From Spirochaetales bacterium (lineage in GTDB: Bacteria > Spirochaetota > Spirochaetia > Sphaerochaetales > Sphaerochaetaceae), in the NCBI GenBank assembly GCA_022785155.1, contig JALFRH010000192.1, positions 1 to 13,061 on the forward strand: a DNA stretch of 13,061 bases, in the 5' to 3' direction. The translations under genes were made by a program, and so were the position numbers. Below the pieces are notes generated by a model. It saw only the letters and a program-made list of their open reading frames with translations. It was not told the origin of the DNA and did no database searches. This document shows positions 1-7,772 of the stretch, in pieces (within the stretch, counting starts at the first letter, position 1; each line of letters begins with the position of its first letter).

Positions 1-1189
1 AAATGGAAGCAGTCTCGGCAAGAGTCATAGGATAGCTTCTCTGGGAAGCAGGATAATCCTTTACCACGCTGTCGTGGTAAGCATGCCCAAGTTCATGGGC
101 AAGGGTGGAGACACTATCGTAGGTGCCTTCCCAGTTCATCATGACCCTTGATTCTTTCTTCTTAGGGAAGAAGATATCATAGGCTCCCCCTATCTTTCCC
201 TCATGGGCTTCAGGATCCACCCAATGGGAATCAAGGGCGTTCTTGATAAAAGCCCCTACTTCAGGAGAGAAAGAGGAATAAGCATCTATAATGAGAGCCT
301 TCGCCTCTTCGAAAGTGAAGGACATGGATGCATTCCCTACAGGAGCGAACATATCGTACCACTCCAGTTTCTCCAAGCCCAAAAGCTTTGCCTTTGTCTT
401 AAGGTAATCACGGAAAATAGGAAGAGACTCCTCCAGGGCCGAAATAAGGGCGGAAAGAGCCTTTCTGGAAATGCGGGCTGTATTACAGGATCTATCAAGA
501 GGATCCGCCCAGCCTCTTCTCTTTTCCAACAGCAATGCCGTTCCCTTTACTCCGTTGAGGGCAGCTGCTATAGCCGTCTTATTGGCATCCAGGATCTTTA
601 TTTCCCTTTCATAGGCATTCTTTCTCACACTTCTGTCGCTGTCCATCGCCATGCCCCTAAGCTGAGTAAGGGTCTTGTCCCCGTCGGCAATGGAGGCTGT
701 GACGGATTCCTGGAGTCTAGACCAAGCTGAAGCGGAGACCTGGAGCATTTCGTTGGCCAGGGCCTCTTCCTCCAGGCTCATCATATGCTCTGCATCCGTC
801 TTGACCTCATTCAAGAAGAGGGCATATGGCTCAAGAGAGGGATCCGAGAATTCATCCCTGCGCTTCGAGAGATTATATACCATGACAGTTACAGCATCAC
901 TGGCGGCTGTCTGAGCCTTCTCGGCCTTTCCCATGGCAAGAGTTATGTCTCTATCTGTAGTATTTACAGAGAAGGAAGTGTAGACAAAACTACCTACACT
1001 CTCCACCACATCGCTCATTTCATCATAAAGGGAGAGAATGGAGAGGATGGACTGGTTTTCATCTGCACTCTTTGTCTTCAGCTCTTCAGCTTTCTTATAA
1101 ATACAATCGATATCATCCAAAAACTCGGAAGATAATACACTTGGATAAATGGACTCAAGGTCCCACTTTGGAAGTTTTTCTTTCGTCAT
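1..1189 (-). CDS. pepF: M3-family oligoendopeptidase (PepF-like), 3' part outside window
   Basis: This is a cytoplasmic zinc metallopeptidase of family M3B, which cleaves short peptides. The reading frame is open from an ATG at 1189 to the left edge (396 codons). It starts MTKEKLPKWDLESIYPS, where the W-D-L-x-x-I/L-Y pattern is typical of PepF N-termini. The catalytic motif HELGH is at residues 365-369 (H365, E366, H369), and the third zinc ligand is expected at E392 in LAETAS. Family members run to about 560-600 residues, so roughly the last third is missing. The layout fits the 'pepF/M3 family' clade (TIGR02290-like). The gene lies 37 bp downstream of the HD-domain gene on the same strand and is probably co-transcribed with it. 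No Shine-Dalgarno sequence precedes the ATG. A TATAGT box at 1201-1206 could be a -10, but I find no matching -35. The family call is firm; the symbol is by similarity. Confidence 0.93.
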   Translation of the reverse strand, partial: MTKEKLPKWDLESIYPSVLSSEFLDDIDCIYKKAEELKTKSADENQSILSILSLYDEMSDVVESVGSFVYTSFSVNTTDRDITLAMGKAEKAQTAASDAVTVMVYNLSKRRDEFSDPSLEPYALFLNEVKTDAEHMMSLEEEALANEMLQVSASAWSRLQESVTASIADGDKTLTQLRGMAMDSDRSVRKNAYEREIKILDANKTAIAAALNGVKGTALLLEKRRGWADPLDRSCNTARISRKALSALISALEESLPIFRDYLKTKAKLLGLEKLEWYDMFAPVGNASMSFTFEEAKALIIDAYSSFSPEVGAFIKNALDSHWVDPEAHEGKIGGAYDIFFPKKKESRVMMNWEGTYDSVSTLAHELGHAYHDSVVKDYPASQRSYPMTLAETASI

Positions 1190-1226
1190 AATTTGAGTTT
1201 ACTATACTTGTGTTTCAATTCCAATT

Positions 1227-1751
1227 CTATATTTCTTCGCCCTCTTCCAGGTTGGCCCTTATGAGTTTTTCCAAAAGGAACTTTCCTGTTTTGGTGCGAA
1301 ATACATTGGCCCCATACCATATAGCCTGGTTTACATCAAAGCTTTCGGCTTCCGTCAGGTTCACCAAGGCATCGGCTTCCTTCAAAATCACATCCTCAAC
1401 CGGGTCGGAAGGAGAGTATGTGTGATGACGGGATGCCATGGCAATGAGTGTTTCCTTGGTCCCGTTGCTCCAGCCCAAGATGGAGAGGATAGGTTCTATG
1501 ACTTCTCTGGAGTGGACTTCCTGCATTCTTCCTTCAGCCTTGCCATATAGAGAGCGGCAGAGAGGACAGGCTACGTCGTGAAGCACAGCAGCCTTCTCCA
1601 CTATATCTCTTTTATCTTCACTGAGGCCCTCTTCCTCTGCAATGGTCTTGGCTATAAGCCAGACTCTATGGGTATGGGCTCTGTCTTTGTCTCCGTTCTC
1701 TCCATAGAACTTATCTACAGCCTCTATGAGTTCTTCAATTCTTTCTTCCAT
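1227..1751 (-). CDS. HD-domain metal-dependent hydrolase
   Basis: This is a predicted phosphohydrolase of the HD superfamily with 174 residues; the substrate is unknown. The metal ligand pattern H...HD...D is visible as H28 (in AHTHRVW), H58-D59 (in AAVLHDV) and D127 (in KEADALVN). H80 and H109-H110 are further candidate ligands. The pattern resembles a small stand-alone HD family in clostridia and spirochaetes whose typical motifs are HD...YG...QE, HHTY, EADxLVN and FRTxTG; all of these are seen here. A longer frame could begin at 1787, but the ATG at 1751 is preferred. It has a GGGAG ribosome site at 1758-1762 with 6-nt spacing and sits just after the transporter ATPase stop (TAATATG). The gene is therefore the fourth member of the importer operon. 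A nucleotide- or metabolite-phosphate hydrolase acting on the imported compound is possible, but this is only inference from position. Confidence 0.85.
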   Translation of the reverse strand: MEERIEELIEAVDKFYGENGDKDRAHTHRVWLIAKTIAEEEGLSEDKRDIVEKAAVLHDVACPLCRSLYGKAEGRMQEVHSREVIEPILSILGWSNGTKETLIAMASRHHTYSPSDPVEDVILKEADALVNLTEAESFDVNQAIWYGANVFRTKTGKFLLEKLIRANLEEGEEI

Positions 1752-1752
1752 A

Positions 1753-2316
1753 TTACTCTCCCAGAATAATAATATCTTCAGCATCAAGAAGCATGCTGTC
1801 TTCTTTGTTGTGGCTTACAACAACCAGAGTCTTGCCTTTAAGTCTCTCCTTTATATATTGGGCAGCCTTTCTCTTAGATTCATCATCCAAACCTGCAAAG
1901 GGTTCGTCAAGAAAGTATCTGTCTCCAGACAATAACAACACTCTGGATAGTGCGACTCTCCTTTTCATCCCTCCAGACAACTGGGATACTTTCTTATACC
2001 TGTCTTCATATAAGTCCAGTCTTCCCAGGGCCTCCAGACACTTGTCTTTACCCAGACCTAAAGCCAATAGATTGGAGAGGACAGATATATCCTCCACCAG
2101 TCTGTTTTCCTGAAATAGGACTATATTTCCATTTGCCTTCGGCTCCACATATCCCTCGTATTCACTATCCAAAGAGGCCATGATCCTTATGAGCGTGGTC
2201 TTTCCCCATCCAGATGGTGCCATAAGGAAAGAGGTTTTCCCTTCCTTTATAGATAGAGAGAAATCGGAGAAAAGAAGGTTGTCGCCGAAGGCTTTGCGTT
2301 TGATATATATCTTCAT
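1753..2316 (-). CDS. ABC importer ATP-binding protein (NitT/TauT type)
   Basis: This is the ATPase subunit of a small-molecule importer, acting on the cytoplasmic face of the inner membrane. Visible motifs are Walker A APSGWGKT (residues 33-40), Q-loop Q69, signature LSGGM (113-117), Walker B ending FLDEP (D137, E138), D-loop GLDD (142-145) and H-loop H169. All catalytic residues are present. Two things are odd: the first Walker A glycine is alanine, and the protein is only 187 residues against about 240-260 for SsuB/TauB relatives. It is compact between Walker A and signature and has almost nothing after the H-loop. The ATG at 2316 overlaps the permease stop (ATGA) and has a GAGGG ribosome site 7 nt upstream. 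This fits translational coupling within the operon. The subunit role is firm; the substrate is unknown. Confidence 0.92.
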   Translation of the reverse strand: MKIYIKRKAFGDNLLFSDFSLSIKEGKTSFLMAPSGWGKTTLIRIMASLDSEYEGYVEPKANGNIVLFQENRLVEDISVLSNLLALGLGKDKCLEALGRLDLYEDRYKKVSQLSGGMKRRVALSRVLLLSGDRYFLDEPFAGLDDESKRKAAQYIKERLKGKTLVVVSHNKEDSMLLDAEDIIILGE

Positions 2317-3077
2317 TTCATAACCCTCTTTTTCACCAAGCTGAAAAGAAGAAACGCCAGTTTCTCAAAAACCACGGCCAATAATACAATAGCCACTGTC
2401 CATGCAAACAAGGAAGGTGTATCCAAATAGACTTTGGCTTCATACAACCTTGAGCCGATGGAATGGGAAGGAAGGCCTATGACCTCTGCAGCCATTGCGC
2501 TTTTCCAGCATAATCCAAGGCTGGATTTGATTCCATTTTCCAAATATGGAAACAAAGAAGGAAGATATATGTACCTTAACCTTCTGTATCCTTTGATTCC
2601 ATAGTTGTCCGCCGCTTCAAGCAACAGGGAATCGGTATTCCTCATTCCCGACAACACACTTTCATACAAAAGAGGAAAGACTACAAGAAAAGAGACCACA
2701 AGAGAGAGGTTCCTGCTTTTGACCCACAGAAGCACCAATATGACTATGGATGCCACGGGTATGCTCCTCATGGCTTTTACTAGGGGAGAAAGAAGGATAT
2801 CGACCTTTTCATAGCACCCTCCAACAACGCCAAAGGCCAAAGCAAGAACAAAAGAAAGGCCATAGGAAATTATGACCCTTACGGCAGAGAAGGATATATC
2901 GGACCAAAACTCCTTCTCCCCCAATAGAAATAACATCGTCTTAATGACAGTAAACGGGGAAGGAAGAAAGAGTTTCTCTCCTACGAATATGGACATAACC
3001 CACCAGAAAAGAATCCAGAAGGTTATGCCCGACAATAAATATATCTTTCTTTTTTTCTCAGAAATACAACTCTTCAC
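2313..3077 (-). CDS. ABC importer permease (NitT/TauT, SsuC/TauC-like)
   Basis: This is an inner-membrane permease of the BPD_transp_1 family with about six hydrophobic segments (254 residues from this start). The first is around residues 15-32. The cytoplasmic EAA loop, which docks with the ATPase, reads EAADNYGIKGYRRLRYIYLP, matching the family pattern EAA-x3-G-x9-I-x-LP. Two GTG starts are possible. The one at 3092 has only a poor upstream ribosome site. The one at 3077, chosen here, has GGAAG at 3086-3090 with 8-nt spacing and gives a basic N-terminus (KSCISEKKRK) ahead of the first membrane segment. Either way the gene overlaps the end of the binding-protein gene, by 20 bp from 3077 or 35 bp from 3092. 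The 3' end overlaps the ATPase start by 4 bp. Confidence 0.92.
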   Translation of the reverse strand: MKSCISEKKRKIYLLSGITFWILFWWVMSIFVGEKLFLPSPFTVIKTMLFLLGEKEFWSDISFSAVRVIISYGLSFVLALAFGVVGGCYEKVDILLSPLVKAMRSIPVASIVILVLLWVKSRNLSLVVSFLVVFPLLYESVLSGMRNTDSLLLEAADNYGIKGYRRLRYIYLPSLFPYLENGIKSSLGLCWKSAMAAEVIGLPSHSIGSRLYEAKVYLDTPSLFAWTVAIVLLAVVFEKLAFLLFSLVKKRVMK

Positions 3078-4008
3078 CAGGAATACTTCCACCTACACTC
3101 TTTGGATTAAGAGAATATAGAGAGTTATAGTAGACAGTGAGGGCCTTCTTCATCTCTTCTCCTCTCATACACACTATATTACAGTATGGAAGAGCTTTTT
3201 CAGCTATCTGTGCCTTGATTATTCCATATTTTTCAATAAGGACAGCAGCCTCTGCGTTATTGGCGTTGACCCAATCTACGCTTTCTGAATAGGAAGAAAG
3301 GAAAGACAGGACAGCTTCCTCATGGTTTTCCAATACATCCTTTCTTGCAACGAGACAACCTGTAATGAGAGGGCTGCCTGTAATATCTTCCCAGAGTCCA
3401 TTGAGATCAAGGATGATCGAGAAATCCTTGTTCTGCATCAAAGCCGATGTTGCAAAAGGCTGGGGAAGCATTGCAATGCTATCCGGATCTGAAATAAGGG
3501 AGGCTACGCACTCTGCATGCTCGCTCTTCCATTCAACGAAGACGTCTTTTCCGTCCTCAAGGGAGAGATAAGAAAGAATGCTCTCCAAGGCGTACTCGGG
3601 AGTGGAACCCTTTCCGGCGCTATAGATAGTTTTGCCCAAGAGGTCTTCCCTGCTCTTTATTTCTTCACTGCCATTTCCCACCAGATACAAAACTCCAAGG
3701 GTATTGACTGCAATGACTTCTACATTCTTGGTATTGTTGTAGATGATGGAAGCAAGATTGGCAGGCACTGCTGCTATATCCAGTTCACCCTTTGCAAGAA
3801 GAGGAACTATGGCATCAGGAGAACCCTCCAGAGAGAAGGTGTATTCATCTCCTGTATCCTCCATAAGCTTTACCATACCCATGGCTGTAGGGCCCTTCAA
3901 GGCTGCAACGTTGAGAGTGACGGCCTCAGTCTCCTCAACAACAGGCTGGGCACTTGCACAAAACAGGACAATAAACAAAGACAATAAAACGGCAATATAT
4001 TTTTTCAT
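3058..4008 (-). CDS. ABC transporter substrate-binding protein (NMT1/SsuA-like)
   Basis: This is the extracytoplasmic solute-binding protein of the importer (316 residues, COG0715-type fold). The N-terminus MKKYIAVLLSLFIVLFCASA is a secretion signal. C17 in VLFC could be a relaxed spirochaete lipobox, which would tether the protein to a membrane; cleavage after CASA by signal peptidase I is the alternative. The mature part begins with a LNVAALKGPTAMGMVKLM strand-loop-helix typical of this subfamily. It later has GELDIAAVPANLAS, a CNIVC segment near the C-terminus, and a C-terminal IPGEELYF. These features place it among NitT/TauT-like binding proteins whose ligands are mostly unassigned, so I do not name a substrate. 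It is first in its operon, behind a promoter with a perfect TATAAT. No clear Shine-Dalgarno sequence precedes the ATG. Confidence 0.9.
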   Translation of the reverse strand: MKKYIAVLLSLFIVLFCASAQPVVEETEAVTLNVAALKGPTAMGMVKLMEDTGDEYTFSLEGSPDAIVPLLAKGELDIAAVPANLASIIYNNTKNVEVIAVNTLGVLYLVGNGSEEIKSREDLLGKTIYSAGKGSTPEYALESILSYLSLEDGKDVFVEWKSEHAECVASLISDPDSIAMLPQPFATSALMQNKDFSIILDLNGLWEDITGSPLITGCLVARKDVLENHEEAVLSFLSSYSESVDWVNANNAEAAVLIEKYGIIKAQIAEKALPYCNIVCMRGEEMKKALTVYYNSLYSLNPKSVGGSIPGEELYF

Positions 4009-4029
4009 ACTTGGATTCTATAAATTTAG

Positions 4030-4058
4030 ATTATATAAATTCAAGGTTAGATTGATAA
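4030..4058 (-). promoter_or_regulatory. sigma70-type promoter of the ABC importer-HD operon
   Basis: Read on the minus strand, TTATCA (4053-4058) is followed by a 17-bp spacer and a perfect TATAAT (4030-4035). The predicted transcription start is about 15 nt upstream of the binding-protein ATG at 4008, leaving a very short leader. The -35 box lies only 6 bp past the stop codon of the phosphate-transporter gene. I see no strong terminator between the two genes, so some read-through from upstream is possible. Confidence 0.65.
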
Positions 4059-4064
4059 AACCCT

Positions 4065-5777
4065 TCAATTGATTTCATCTTCGTGGTCTGCAGACTTGCC
4101 ACCCGAGAGTGTCTCGGAGATATTGAGGAGATAGTCACCTATATGTTCAAGGTTTCTCTCCACTTCCAAAATAAGAAGCTGAGTCCTGAAATCGCCTTTA
4201 TTGTTTTCCAATCTAAGCTGGACTTCATTGGAGAGACGCTTATGCTCACTATCCATCTTCTCTTCAAATACAACGGAGGATGATAAGATATCATCTTTGT
4301 TTGTATCCAGGTTATCTACAACAAGGGATACGAAATCACCTGTAAGAGCTCTATATCCGGATATCTCCTCCCTCTCTTCCTTGGAGAATACGATACCCTT
4401 TCCAAATCTATCTTCAGTCAGCTTTGAAAGATTGTAGATGCTATCTGTAATGGACTCCAATTCATCAATGACCCTGATGATCTTATGCAGCTCATCGGCA
4501 TTTGTAGGGCTCTGTGAGTTCTGAAGCATCAAAATGGAGAAGGAAGTAAGCTCATCCTGCATTTCGTCAGCCCTTTCCTCCCTCTTCTTAAGCTGAAGTA
4601 TTTCATCACCGACACTATCCAGACTATCCGAAGAAGAAAGGGAAGCCCAGGAAAAGAACATATCCTTGGTCAACAAGCCAAGCTTCTTGACTTCGTTTTT
4701 CAGTGCAATGAGATAGAACTCGGGAGCTTCAGCCCTACCGGCGATATATTTGAACTTGTAATGGTCGTCCTCTTCCTTCTTCTTATCTGGAATAATGTGC
4801 TCGATAAGTGAAGCAAAGGGTTTGACGAAGGGGAAGAAGACAATTGTATTGAATACGTTGAAGAGTGTGTGGAAGGAAGCGAGGAATGTAGGAAGTACAT
4901 TGTGCATCTCACTCTCTGTAAGGGTGAATATTTCTGCACCTGTAATCCAATCCACTATACCCAACATTGGTTTCATTAAAAAAAGAACCAGCACCGAGCC
5001 TACAACATTGAACAACGTGTGGGCTAGTGCAGCGCGTTTGGCATTGGTGCTGGCTCCAAGGGAGGCAAGATAAGCTGTTACAGTAGTACCGATGTTCTGT
5101 CCCAAGCAGAGGGCGGAAGCAGTCCATACCCCAATCCATCCCTGGTATGCCATGGTGATTGTAATTGCCATGGAAGCGGAGGAGGACTGGACTATTACTG
5201 TCAAAATAGTGCCGATAAAGACACAAAGCAGTATTGAAGAAACGGAACCATCTTCAAACCGCGATAAAAATGAGAGGATCTCGGGATGGGAGGAGATATC
5301 AGGCATAGAGGCCTGTATGAACTCCAAACCAATGAAGAGAAGGCCGAAGCCCATGAATATCTCTGCAAAATCCCTACCTTTTGTTTTCTTTGAGAAAAGA
5401 AATGGAAGGGCGACTGCAATGGAGAAGAGGGAGAGTATGGTTATATCTACAGAGAATCCCAAGAGGGCGACTATCCAGCCGGTGACTGTAGTACCGATGT
5501 TTGCACCCAATATTACTCCTATTGCAGAAAAAAGATTCATCAGCCCTGCGTTTACAAAGGACACGACCATGACGGTAGTGGCTGATGACGACTGGATGAC
5601 AACTGTAATCAAGAAACCTGTAATAACAGATAGCAATCTGTTACCTGTCATCATTTCAAGTGTTCTTTTAAGCCTTCCTGATGCAGATTTCTGTAATCCT
5701 TCAGACAATATCTGCATACCAAACAAGAAAAGCCCTACAGAACCTATTATCTTAACTATAGATATCAACAAGTCCAT
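4065..5777 (-). CDS. Na+/phosphate cotransporter family protein with PhoU-like C-terminal domain
   Basis: This is an inner-membrane Na/Pi cotransporter-II family protein (COG1283 type, 570 residues), expected to move phosphate with sodium. The family's internal repeat is clear: QSSSATT at 62-68 pairs with QSSSAS at 199-204, and GANIGTTVT at 93-101 pairs with GQNIGTTVT at 228-236. Hydrophobic membrane segments fill roughly residues 5-330. After a charged linker (DKKKEEDDHYK), residues about 350-560 are soluble and helical and resemble PhoU (KKREERADEM, ELESITDSIYNLSKL, EVERNLEHIGDYLLNI). This fusion is a common bacterial form; E. coli YjbB has a similar layout. The gene stands alone between the efflux terminator and the importer promoter. 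It has its own promoter but no evident Shine-Dalgarno sequence. Family members may export rather than import phosphate, and direction cannot be read from sequence. Confidence 0.93.
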   Translation of the reverse strand: MDLLISIVKIIGSVGLFLFGMQILSEGLQKSASGRLKRTLEMMTGNRLLSVITGFLITVVIQSSSATTVMVVSFVNAGLMNLFSAIGVILGANIGTTVTGWIVALLGFSVDITILSLFSIAVALPFLFSKKTKGRDFAEIFMGFGLLFIGLEFIQASMPDISSHPEILSFLSRFEDGSVSSILLCVFIGTILTVIVQSSSASMAITITMAYQGWIGVWTASALCLGQNIGTTVTAYLASLGASTNAKRAALAHTLFNVVGSVLVLFLMKPMLGIVDWITGAEIFTLTESEMHNVLPTFLASFHTLFNVFNTIVFFPFVKPFASLIEHIIPDKKKEEDDHYKFKYIAGRAEAPEFYLIALKNEVKKLGLLTKDMFFSWASLSSSDSLDSVGDEILQLKKREERADEMQDELTSFSILMLQNSQSPTNADELHKIIRVIDELESITDSIYNLSKLTEDRFGKGIVFSKEEREEISGYRALTGDFVSLVVDNLDTNKDDILSSSVVFEEKMDSEHKRLSNEVQLRLENNKGDFRTQLLILEVERNLEHIGDYLLNISETLSGGKSADHEDEIN

Positions 5778-5807
5778 GGAAAAAGACTAACATAAAGAAA
5801 AAAGTAA

Positions 5808-5837
5808 ATAATACATCCTAAGTTAAATTCTTGTTAA
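5808..5837 (-). promoter_or_regulatory. sigma70-type promoter of the Na/Pi cotransporter gene
   Basis: On the minus strand, TTAACA (5832-5837; 5 of 6 match to TTGACA) is followed by an 18-bp spacer and TATTAT (5808-5813; 5 of 6 match to TATAAT). The expected transcript has a leader of about 25 nt to the ATG at 5777, pyrimidine-rich and lacking a Shine-Dalgarno match. I could not recognise a Pho box or other phosphate operator. Confidence 0.62.
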
Positions 5838-5876
5838 TTCTTCTCATAACCCATTGAAACAAACATGGCGTATATC

Positions 5877-5908
5877 AAAAAAGGCGACCAGGATTCTCCA
5901 GTCACCTT
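5877..5908 (-). terminator. Rho-independent terminator of the tolC-macAB operon
   Basis: On the minus strand AAGGTGAC (5901-5908) pairs with GTCGCCTT (5881-5888) through one T-G wobble. The 12-nt loop can pair further through GGA/TCC. The stem runs directly into a T run (TTTTTT at 5877-5882). It begins 12 bp after the stop codon of the FtsX-type permease, as expected for the end of that operon, and separates it from the phosphate-transporter promoter. Confidence 0.85.
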
Positions 5909-5920
5909 TTCCATTTTTCA

Positions 5921-7093
5921 TCACTCGTAAGCCAAGGCTTCTATAGGATCCAAGGCTGCAGCCTTTGCAGCAGGATACCAGCCGAAGAAGATGCCCACGG
6001 CTGAAGAGAATCCCAAGGACAGTACAATGGCCCATATAGAGAAGTACAGGGTCCAACCTACGGCATAAGCGACTATATAACTTATAAGCACACCAAATAG
6101 TATTCCTATCACTCCCCCGAAAAGGGAGAGCACCGTAGCCTCCACAAGGAACTGGGCCTTGATAGTCTTAGGCGTGGCCCCCAAGGCCTTTCTTATTCCT
6201 ATTTCCCTTGTCCTCTCTACAACTGTGACAAGCATGATGTTCATGATTCCTATTCCACCTACAAGAAGGGAAATGGCGGCTATGGCAGCAAGGAATGTGG
6301 TCAAATATCCTGTTACGGATTCAGTCATATCCACCAGTTCCTGGGCGGAGGAGACGTAAAAATCATTGGAAGAGGCCACTGTGGACAGATAGGATTTCAC
6401 ATCCTCGGCTACATTGGTGGCAGTAAATCCTTCCTGGACCTTTATAGTATATTGGGATACGGCACTTACCTTCTTCAGCCTTTGGTCGAAGGTGTTGAAT
6501 GGAATAAAGGCGTAGTTGTTGGTGTTTCCGCTGATGGATCCAGAGGAATCATCCAAGACACCCACGACTCTATACTGCTTGGCCTGGGAACGGAATATGG
6601 AGACATAAGAGCCTACTGCACCTCCTCCCGGGAAGAGATCCTGGGCCAAATCGTAACCCAAAACCACCACCTGTTCCCTCTGGAGATTGCTTTCTCTGGT
6701 AAAATAATCTCCATACAACAGTTCAGTGGAGGAAGAATCGAAATAGTTTGATGTGACACCATAGACCTGGGCACTTTTGGTCTCCTGGCCGTTACGGAGA
6801 GTAGCGCTGGTGCTTACATATGTAGATACACTCTCTATTCCAATGACATTATCGCTGAAAGAATATGCAAACTCTTCAGAAAAGATGTTGTTGGAACCTG
6901 TAGGCATTACTACGACTTCATCCACTCCGCCGATATTCATGCTGTCGGTGATGGATTTTTTTACGCTTTCACCAAGGTTCATTATAGTGACTACGGACCC
7001 TACTCCAATCACTATTCCCAACAAGGAGAGAAGGGTTCTCATTTTATTGGTGAACATGTTGCCGAAAGCAAGCTTAAGATTCTCTAAAAACAT
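5921..7093 (-). CDS. macB: MacB/FtsX-type ABC transporter permease
   Basis: This is the membrane subunit of a MacAB-type transporter (390 residues). One N-terminal membrane segment lies at about residues 20-42 (LLSLLGIVIGVGSVVTI). It is followed by a large periplasmic domain at about 45-260 and three C-terminal segments, the FtsX domain. Family hallmarks are the N-terminal NKMRTLLSLLGIVIGV, LLVGGIGIMNIMLV followed by ERTREIGIRKALGA, and a C-terminal GWYPAAKAAALDPIEAL. In E. coli MacB the ATPase is fused in front; here it is a separate upstream gene whose end overlaps this start by 20 bp. The ATG at 7093 has a GGAAGG ribosome site just upstream. Such systems are mechanotransmitters that drive export of drugs, peptides or lipoproteins from periplasm through TolC. 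Cargo is not evident. Confidence 0.93.
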   Translation of the reverse strand: MFLENLKLAFGNMFTNKMRTLLSLLGIVIGVGSVVTIMNLGESVKKSITDSMNIGGVDEVVVMPTGSNNIFSEEFAYSFSDNVIGIESVSTYVSTSATLRNGQETKSAQVYGVTSNYFDSSSTELLYGDYFTRESNLQREQVVVLGYDLAQDLFPGGGAVGSYVSIFRSQAKQYRVVGVLDDSSGSISGNTNNYAFIPFNTFDQRLKKVSAVSQYTIKVQEGFTATNVAEDVKSYLSTVASSNDFYVSSAQELVDMTESVTGYLTTFLAAIAAISLLVGGIGIMNIMLVTVVERTREIGIRKALGATPKTIKAQFLVEATVLSLFGGVIGILFGVLISYIVAYAVGWTLYFSIWAIVLSLGFSSAVGIFFGWYPAAKAAALDPIEALAYE

Positions 7094-7772
7094 CGCCTTC
7101 CACTATCCTTCCGTCTTTGATCATAACCTGGGACGGACATTGGAGCCCCAATTTCCTGTCGTGGGTTACAAAGACGATCGTCCTTCCTTCTTCGTGAAGC
7201 TCCTGAAACAGTCCCATGACTTCACTTCCTGTCTTACTATCCAAGGCACCTGTAGGCTCATCGGCCAAAAGAATATCAGGGTCGTTGACCAAAGCCCTGG
7301 CTATGGCCACCCTCTGCTTCTGACCACCTGAAAGCTCTGAAGGAAGATGCTTCATCCTATCTTTCAGCCCTACCTTCTCCAGCATCTCTTCAGCCCTTTC
7401 CCTTCTCTCTTTATGTGGAATGCCTGCATATGTCATAGGGGTCATGACATTTTCCAAGGCATTGATCTTTCCAAGGAGGTTGAACTGTTGGAAGACAAAG
7501 CCGATTTTCTCGTTTCTCAAATATGCCAACTCGGTTTCATTCATACCGTTGGTCATTTCACCACCTATCGTGATATAGCCGCTAGTAGGAGTATCCAGGC
7601 ATCCGATCAAGTTCATCATGGTGGATTTTCCACTTCCACTGGGTCCCATAATGGCTGTAAAGGAACCTTTTGGAATGGAAAGGGAAACACCATCCAGGGC
7701 CTTGACCAGATAATCACCTACAAGGTAATAGCGTCTGACATCAATAAGCTGTATTACAGGCTTCTGTGTCAT
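7074..7772 (-). CDS. MacB-type ABC transporter ATP-binding protein
   Basis: This is the ATPase of the tripartite export system (232 residues, LolD/MacB ATPase family). The motif set is complete and canonical: Walker A GPSGSGKST (43-51), Q-loop Q95, signature LSGGQ (147-151), Walker B LLADEP (D171, E172), D-loop ALD (176-178) and H-loop H204. The order FVFQQFNLL and ADEPTGALDS is characteristic of this family. The ATG at 7772 overlaps the stop of the fusion-protein gene (ATGA), and purine-rich GGGGGA and GGGAAG stretches upstream can act as ribosome sites. The 3' end runs 20 bp into the permease gene, so the two subunits are probably made in fixed proportion. Confidence 0.94.
   Translation of the reverse strand: MTQKPVIQLIDVRRYYLVGDYLVKALDGVSLSIPKGSFTAIMGPSGSGKSTMMNLIGCLDTPTSGYITIGGEMTNGMNETELAYLRNEKIGFVFQQFNLLGKINALENVMTPMTYAGIPHKERRERAEEMLEKVGLKDRMKHLPSELSGGQKQRVAIARALVNDPDILLADEPTGALDSKTGSEVMGLFQELHEEGRTIVFVTHDRKLGLQCPSQVMIKDGRIVEGDVFRES

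Noticed and set aside
203..1135. Several plus-strand open frames at the left end.
   Set aside because: They are antisense to the M3 peptidase, which has an intact frame to the window edge, a HELGH zinc site and a typical N-terminus.
1201..1206. TATAGT as a -10 box for a separate peptidase promoter.
   Set aside because: No -35-like hexamer lies 16-19 bp upstream, and the gene is only 37 bp behind the HD gene on the same strand, so co-transcription is the simpler reading.
4042..4064. Hairpin AAGGGTT...AACCTT as a terminator after the Na/Pi transporter gene.
   Set aside because: The stem is short and has a bulge, no T run follows it, and it overlaps the promoter of the next operon.
5092..5790. 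A 232-codon plus-strand open frame.
   Set aside because: It lies opposite the well-supported Na/Pi transporter gene, has no recognisable domain and no ribosome site, so it is an antisense shadow.
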